NCBI GenBank assembly: GCA_963932145.1
Contig: OZ010600.1
Coordinates: 47,603,008-47,667,007 of the forward strand
Reading direction: 5' to 3'
From: Acanthosepion lycidas
Taxonomy: Eukaryota; Mollusca; Cephalopoda; Sepiida; Sepiidae
Length of the DNA: 64,000 bases
Shown: piece after piece, positions 59,926 through 64,000 of the stretch
How positions within the stretch are numbered: the stretch's first letter is position 1
How the letters are laid out: each line of letters opens with the position of its first letter
Notes under the pieces: generated by a model
Databases searched by the model: none
The model's input: the letters and a program-made list of their open reading frames with translations, nothing else
Told to the model about the DNA's origin: nothing
Translations under genes and position numbers: made by a program

Positions 59926-60560
59926 ACTAGTGATGGGATGACACCAATATTTTTACCAATTCTGATACTGTTCTAAATTTCAATTCTGATATGAATTTGG
60001 TACCTACAATGATTAAAATTCTTTATTTTCAGGCCCTACAGTTGGTTTGGGAAACTTAATAAACAAAATACATTTATTGCTAAAACATTTAGTAGAAAAA
60101 TGAATTCAAAAGTTTATGAAATAATGTTAGATATCCTTTTTATTTAAATAATTGGTTAAGAGTTTAAACAATAAAGAGAATAATTTCTTTATGTAAATCA
60201 CTTAAGTACCTAGCTACAGTTGACATTGTTTTACTTTGGTTATCATCAGAAATCTTAAAAAACTTCCAAACTAACTTTTCTGATTGGCATTGGATACTCT
60301 TGTTATAATTGGCGTCTGAGAATAATAAACACGAGTAAAAATTTGAATCTTTCACTGTTAGATAATAATAATAGTTTGCTATTAATTGTAAAATAAAAAA
60401 GAGTGTTTTAATGCCCACCTTTTAAGTTTTAACAAGCAAAGGCACCCTCTAAATATTATGTAACCTCCTTAAAATTTTATATGTGCCATTTTTTTAATGA
60501 ATGGAACAAATTTATGGGTGACAATTCAATTTCAGCATGCACTTCAAAAATAAGATCCAC

Positions 60561-60565
<5 letters not shown>

Positions 60566-60618
<53 letters not shown>
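60566..60618. repeat. (TA)n microsatellite at the SINE 3' end
   Basis: About 26 TA units immediately downstream (minus-strand sense) of the hammerhead; possibly the SINE's own simple-sequence tail. Confidence 0.95.
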
Positions 60619-60623
<5 letters not shown>

Positions 60624-60678
60624 CATACACAGACAGACTGTTTCGCTGTTTCACAGCTCATCAGTGTGGCTAGATATC
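60619..60678 (-). ncRNA. Hammerhead ribozyme, type I, short stem III
   Basis: Reading 5'->3' on the minus strand: outer stem I GATATC (60678-60673), bulge TAGC, inner stem I CACA (60668-60665), core CTGATGA (60664-60658), stem II GCTGT, loop GAA, ACAGC (60657-60645), core GAAA (60644-60641). Stem III is A-C-A, loop GTC, T-G-T (60641-60633, closed by the A15.1-U16.1 pair), then C17 at 60632. Cleavage is expected between 60632 and 60631. Inner stem I TGTG (60631-60628) and outer GATATT (60624-60619) close it. Every invariant core base is present and all three helices pair. Known family: small self-cleaving ribozymes found in Penelope-like elements, retrozymes and the schistosome SINE-like Sm-alpha. 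Activity is inferred, not shown. Confidence 0.85.
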
Positions 60679-60840
60679 CGGTTGCCTCTAGCTCGGATCG
60701 AAACACGACTGAATTGGTATCAGCCGGCGATTCTACCACTAAGCCGTCGGCGCACGGCAGGGAAGCAGGTGGATTTTTAGCGTATTTATTTTTAGAAACA
60801 CGCCCAGTGACTTACAGTGACTCGATTCGCTATGCGAAGA

Positions 60841-60841
<1 letters not shown>
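60619..60841 (-). mobile_element. tRNA-derived SINE carrying a hammerhead ribozyme
   Basis: This GC-richer island lies between TA arrays. On the minus strand, in order: a 5' region from CACTCTTCGCATAGCGAATC, an A box GGCTTAGTGGTAGA (60745-60732), a B box GTTTCGATCCG (60704-60694), a CTAGAGGCAACC linker, then a hammerhead fold (60678-60619) and a (TA)n tail. The A and B boxes are internal pol III promoter elements. Box spacing is about 27 bases, somewhat short for a tRNA. Many CpGs survive and both boxes are intact, unlike the other SINEs here, so this looks like a young copy. Target duplications cannot be judged in TA sequence. Confidence 0.8.
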
Positions 60842-61625
<784 letters not shown>

Positions 61626-61639
61626 GTATTCCAACAATA

Positions 61640-63400
61640 ATACTCTAAGCAGAAAGGCATCATCCTATATATTGTGGTTTAATTCATGGATATATTTTGA
61701 TAAAGTACAAACAGTACCTAATCCTGCGGGACAGTGAATAAAAAATAAATGCAAATTTTAAATTTGCTTACAGACATTTAATAGGAATTAAATTTGAATT
61801 ATCAGGGCAGCTTAATAAAAAAATAATAAAGGGTCTTCAATGTAAACTAAAAAAATTAATCACTAATAAGTTATACTGTTTAAAATAAATTTCTCACAAT
61901 AAAAAAATTTTATTAATGACTAAAAGAATCAAAAAGTGTTTTATTTTTGTTAAAAGAAAAAAAAAAGAGTAAAAGAGCGACAAGACAGTAAAAACATATC
62001 CTTTGATTTTAAAATCAAAACTTGATGATTTTATAAGGTATGGGATTAAACTGTTACAAAACATTAAAATAAGATTAAAAAAAGATTAAAATCTTCATAA
62101 GGATGAGAACAACTGTAAATGTGTATTTTTTGCATGAGATTTTAATTTTTTTTTTCAGTTACTTATTAAATTATTAGAAGATGAATTTTTACTTGTTTTA
62201 TTTTAAAAATATTGAAACAAAGTTAAAAGTGAAAAAAAAGCTATAGCTTAATCACGCCAAATAAAAGTGGGGTAAAAATACTTATTTTTAACTTTTTTAT
62301 ACACTACTTATAAAACTTGCATCACATTTGCCTCTGAGGAGGAATAAATGAAAAAAAATTTCAAAATATTTTAAATGCCATAATAATTTAAAGTTTAATT
62401 ATGCCAAAGAAAAATATTAGTAAAATAAAATTAAATACAATTTTTGATGGAAATTAAATTTTATGTTTTTTAATACAAACTTCTGTGTGAAAAAGCAATT
62501 TTTGGGGAAACTTCAAATTGTTTGTTTTTTAAGTAAATAAAGATGAAAATCTGTTTCAAAAGCTATAAAATTTTAAGAAATGAATTTTGTACAAACAAAT
62601 TTAAGTTTCATAAAAAGAATGTTTACTTTTTTAAGTCTCTGTTATTGAGAAGAAGATTTATTTTTGTTTGCATCATATGCTACATAAACAAAAATAAATC
62701 TTTTCAATAACCGAGATGAAAAAATGATTTTATGGATTAAAACTATTATAAAAACAAATTGTTTTAATTTTACTGCCTCACCACGTGGACAGTTTGTGAC
62801 CCAAGGTCAATTTTTTATGTCAAGAAATCAAATGTGACATTGGCAGGAATTCCATACATTCATTTTTTTTTTTTTTTTTTTTTATACTTTTCATAAATTA
62901 AAAAAAAATAATAAAAGTTCTCTTAAAAGAGAGCCCGGTGGAACAATAACATGAATTCATTTTCTGTTTATATTATATAATTGTAATTATAATTATTAAA
63001 TTAATAATTTATAATATTAAATGGGTGAATTAATAATTAAAAATAAAAAATTTATTTTGAACTAAAACAGAATTAGTGAACTTTGTGGAAAGTTCGAGAA
63101 CTGAGTAGAAAAACTTGCACATTTCATTTATTTTCTTTCTTTTTTTTTTACACAAGTAAAATAAATTTACATCATATTCAACTTAGATGTTATTATGGAC
63201 TATAGATTTTAGTTTTACTGATAGTTTAAAATCAATAAATATTTATATCTTTTTATCATTGGTACCGGGAATGGAAAATCAAGACAAAAAGAAAATCTGA
63301 AGAATTGTTTTCGCAATTGGAAATTAGGTTAAAAATTCTCTGATGCAGATTCCAATACCCCAAAAGTTCTGATATTTCTGATTTCTGATTCCGATTCCAA
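61640..63400. other. AT-rich interior of the hAT-like element
   Basis: No open frame of note. It contains a 62636-62716 inverted repeat and a T20 run near 62863. Confidence 0.6.
62636..62716. repeat. Imperfect ~33-bp-arm hairpin
   Basis: TCTCTGTTATTGA and AAGATTTATTTTTGTTT on the left pair with AAACAAAAATAAATCTT and CAATAACCGAGA on the right around a loop of about 14 bases. Confidence 0.8.
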
Positions 63401-63448
63401 TTAATCATCCCATCGCTACTTCCTACTCCAAATTCCCCATTTTCTGCT

Positions 63449-63790
63449 TTGTGCTTTACAAAGCTAAGTAAATATGAAGAAAGCTACTTGCCATGAAGCA
63501 GACTGTTACTACTGTAGTGAGTTTACTTCTAATTTGGCTGCCTAGCAATAGTTGCCTTGTGGTATACAATACTAAATAAATATCAAGAAAGCCCTTTGCC
63601 ATGGAGCTGACCGTGACTACTGTAGTGTGTTCACTCCTTATTTGGCTGCCTAGTGCCTTGTGCTTTACATAATAAACTTACTAAATAGCTCACTTTTCCA
63701 TGGAGCAATGGTTAGCAAACTAACATAAACCAATTAATACTAAAGTGTATTTGATCCTAACTGGGCTCTTTGTAATTGTAGCCTTGTGCT
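63449..63790 (+). repeat. Tandem repeat, ~100-125-bp unit, three copies
   Basis: Units start near 63449, 63554 and 63654. Each begins with a CTTGTGSTWTAC-like start, then TAAATA..AAGAAAGC, TGCCATGGAGC, ACTACTGTAGTG and TTGGCTGCCTAG. The third is the most diverged. It lies just outside the hAT element; the remaining bases to the window end are unrecognised. Confidence 0.7.
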
Positions 63791-64000
63791 AGTCTAAGCT
63801 AATAGTAGTAAATGTTAGTAAGAGCAAATTGTGCTATCTTTATAAGTATTTCTATCTATTTTCATGACTGAGCTGATTGTAAAGGAGACATAAGTGACAA
63901 TGTTTTCTGCTTCATAAAATAGCACTGGAGTGTCCATCCTGGTCCATTCTTTTGTGTTGTCCATCCAGCATTTGAACTGCCTCCCCCAACATCTACCCAG

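Overview
This is an AT-rich, repeat-laden animal nuclear DNA window with one confidently recognised protein gene, a RAB7-family small GTPase on the minus strand. Its five detectable exon pieces are spread over about 10 kb of coding span, and probably over about 20 kb including a distant 5' UTR exon. Kilobase introns, long A/T homopolymers, (TA)n arrays, many tRNA-derived SINEs and decayed LINE, Ty3/gypsy, Tc1/mariner and hAT elements suggest a large invertebrate genome. A mollusc, perhaps a coleoid cephalopod, fits best. The species assignment is inference; the GTPase reading is seen directly.

Layout. 1-15.9 kb: no gene seen; old SINEs, a recurring repeat called family P here, a mariner-type palindromic MITE and reverse-transcriptase fragments. 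15.98-17.2 kb: two foldback elements. 19.9-29.6 kb: Rab7 coding exons (minus strand), joining to a 205-residue protein that ends in a Cys-Gly-Cys prenylation motif. 29.6-40.5 kb: probable 5' UTR intron; at about 40.48-40.72 kb lie a GC-richer patch with a palindromic CRE and two minus-strand splice donors, the likely promoter and first exon. 42.4-43.6 kb: dead non-LTR reverse transcriptase. 45.1-46.4 kb: terminal-inverted-repeat element carrying a nested retroposon. 46.7-50.6 kb: inverted and tandem repeats. 51.5-53.9 kb: Tc1 fossil twice interrupted by the same retroposon family, with target-site duplications visible. 54.75-57.4 kb: degenerate Ty3/gypsy element with about 200-bp LTRs. 57.9 and 58.8 kb: two more palindromic MITEs. 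59.93-63.42 kb: hAT-like element with an exact 8-bp target duplication, containing a tRNA-derived SINE and an 0.8-kb (TA)/(CTATA) block. 63.4-64 kb: a short tandem repeat.

Most notable observation. The minus strand at 60,619-60,678, in the 3' part of the tRNA-like SINE, spells a complete hammerhead ribozyme: both conserved core boxes, a paired stem II, a short stem III, a canonical UC cleavage step and a two-part stem I. It sits about 15 nt downstream of a pol III B box, so the element looks like a self-cleaving, pol III-driven retroposon. A decayed relative lies near 4.4-4.6 kb, and the older family P repeats carry hammerhead-like core remnants.
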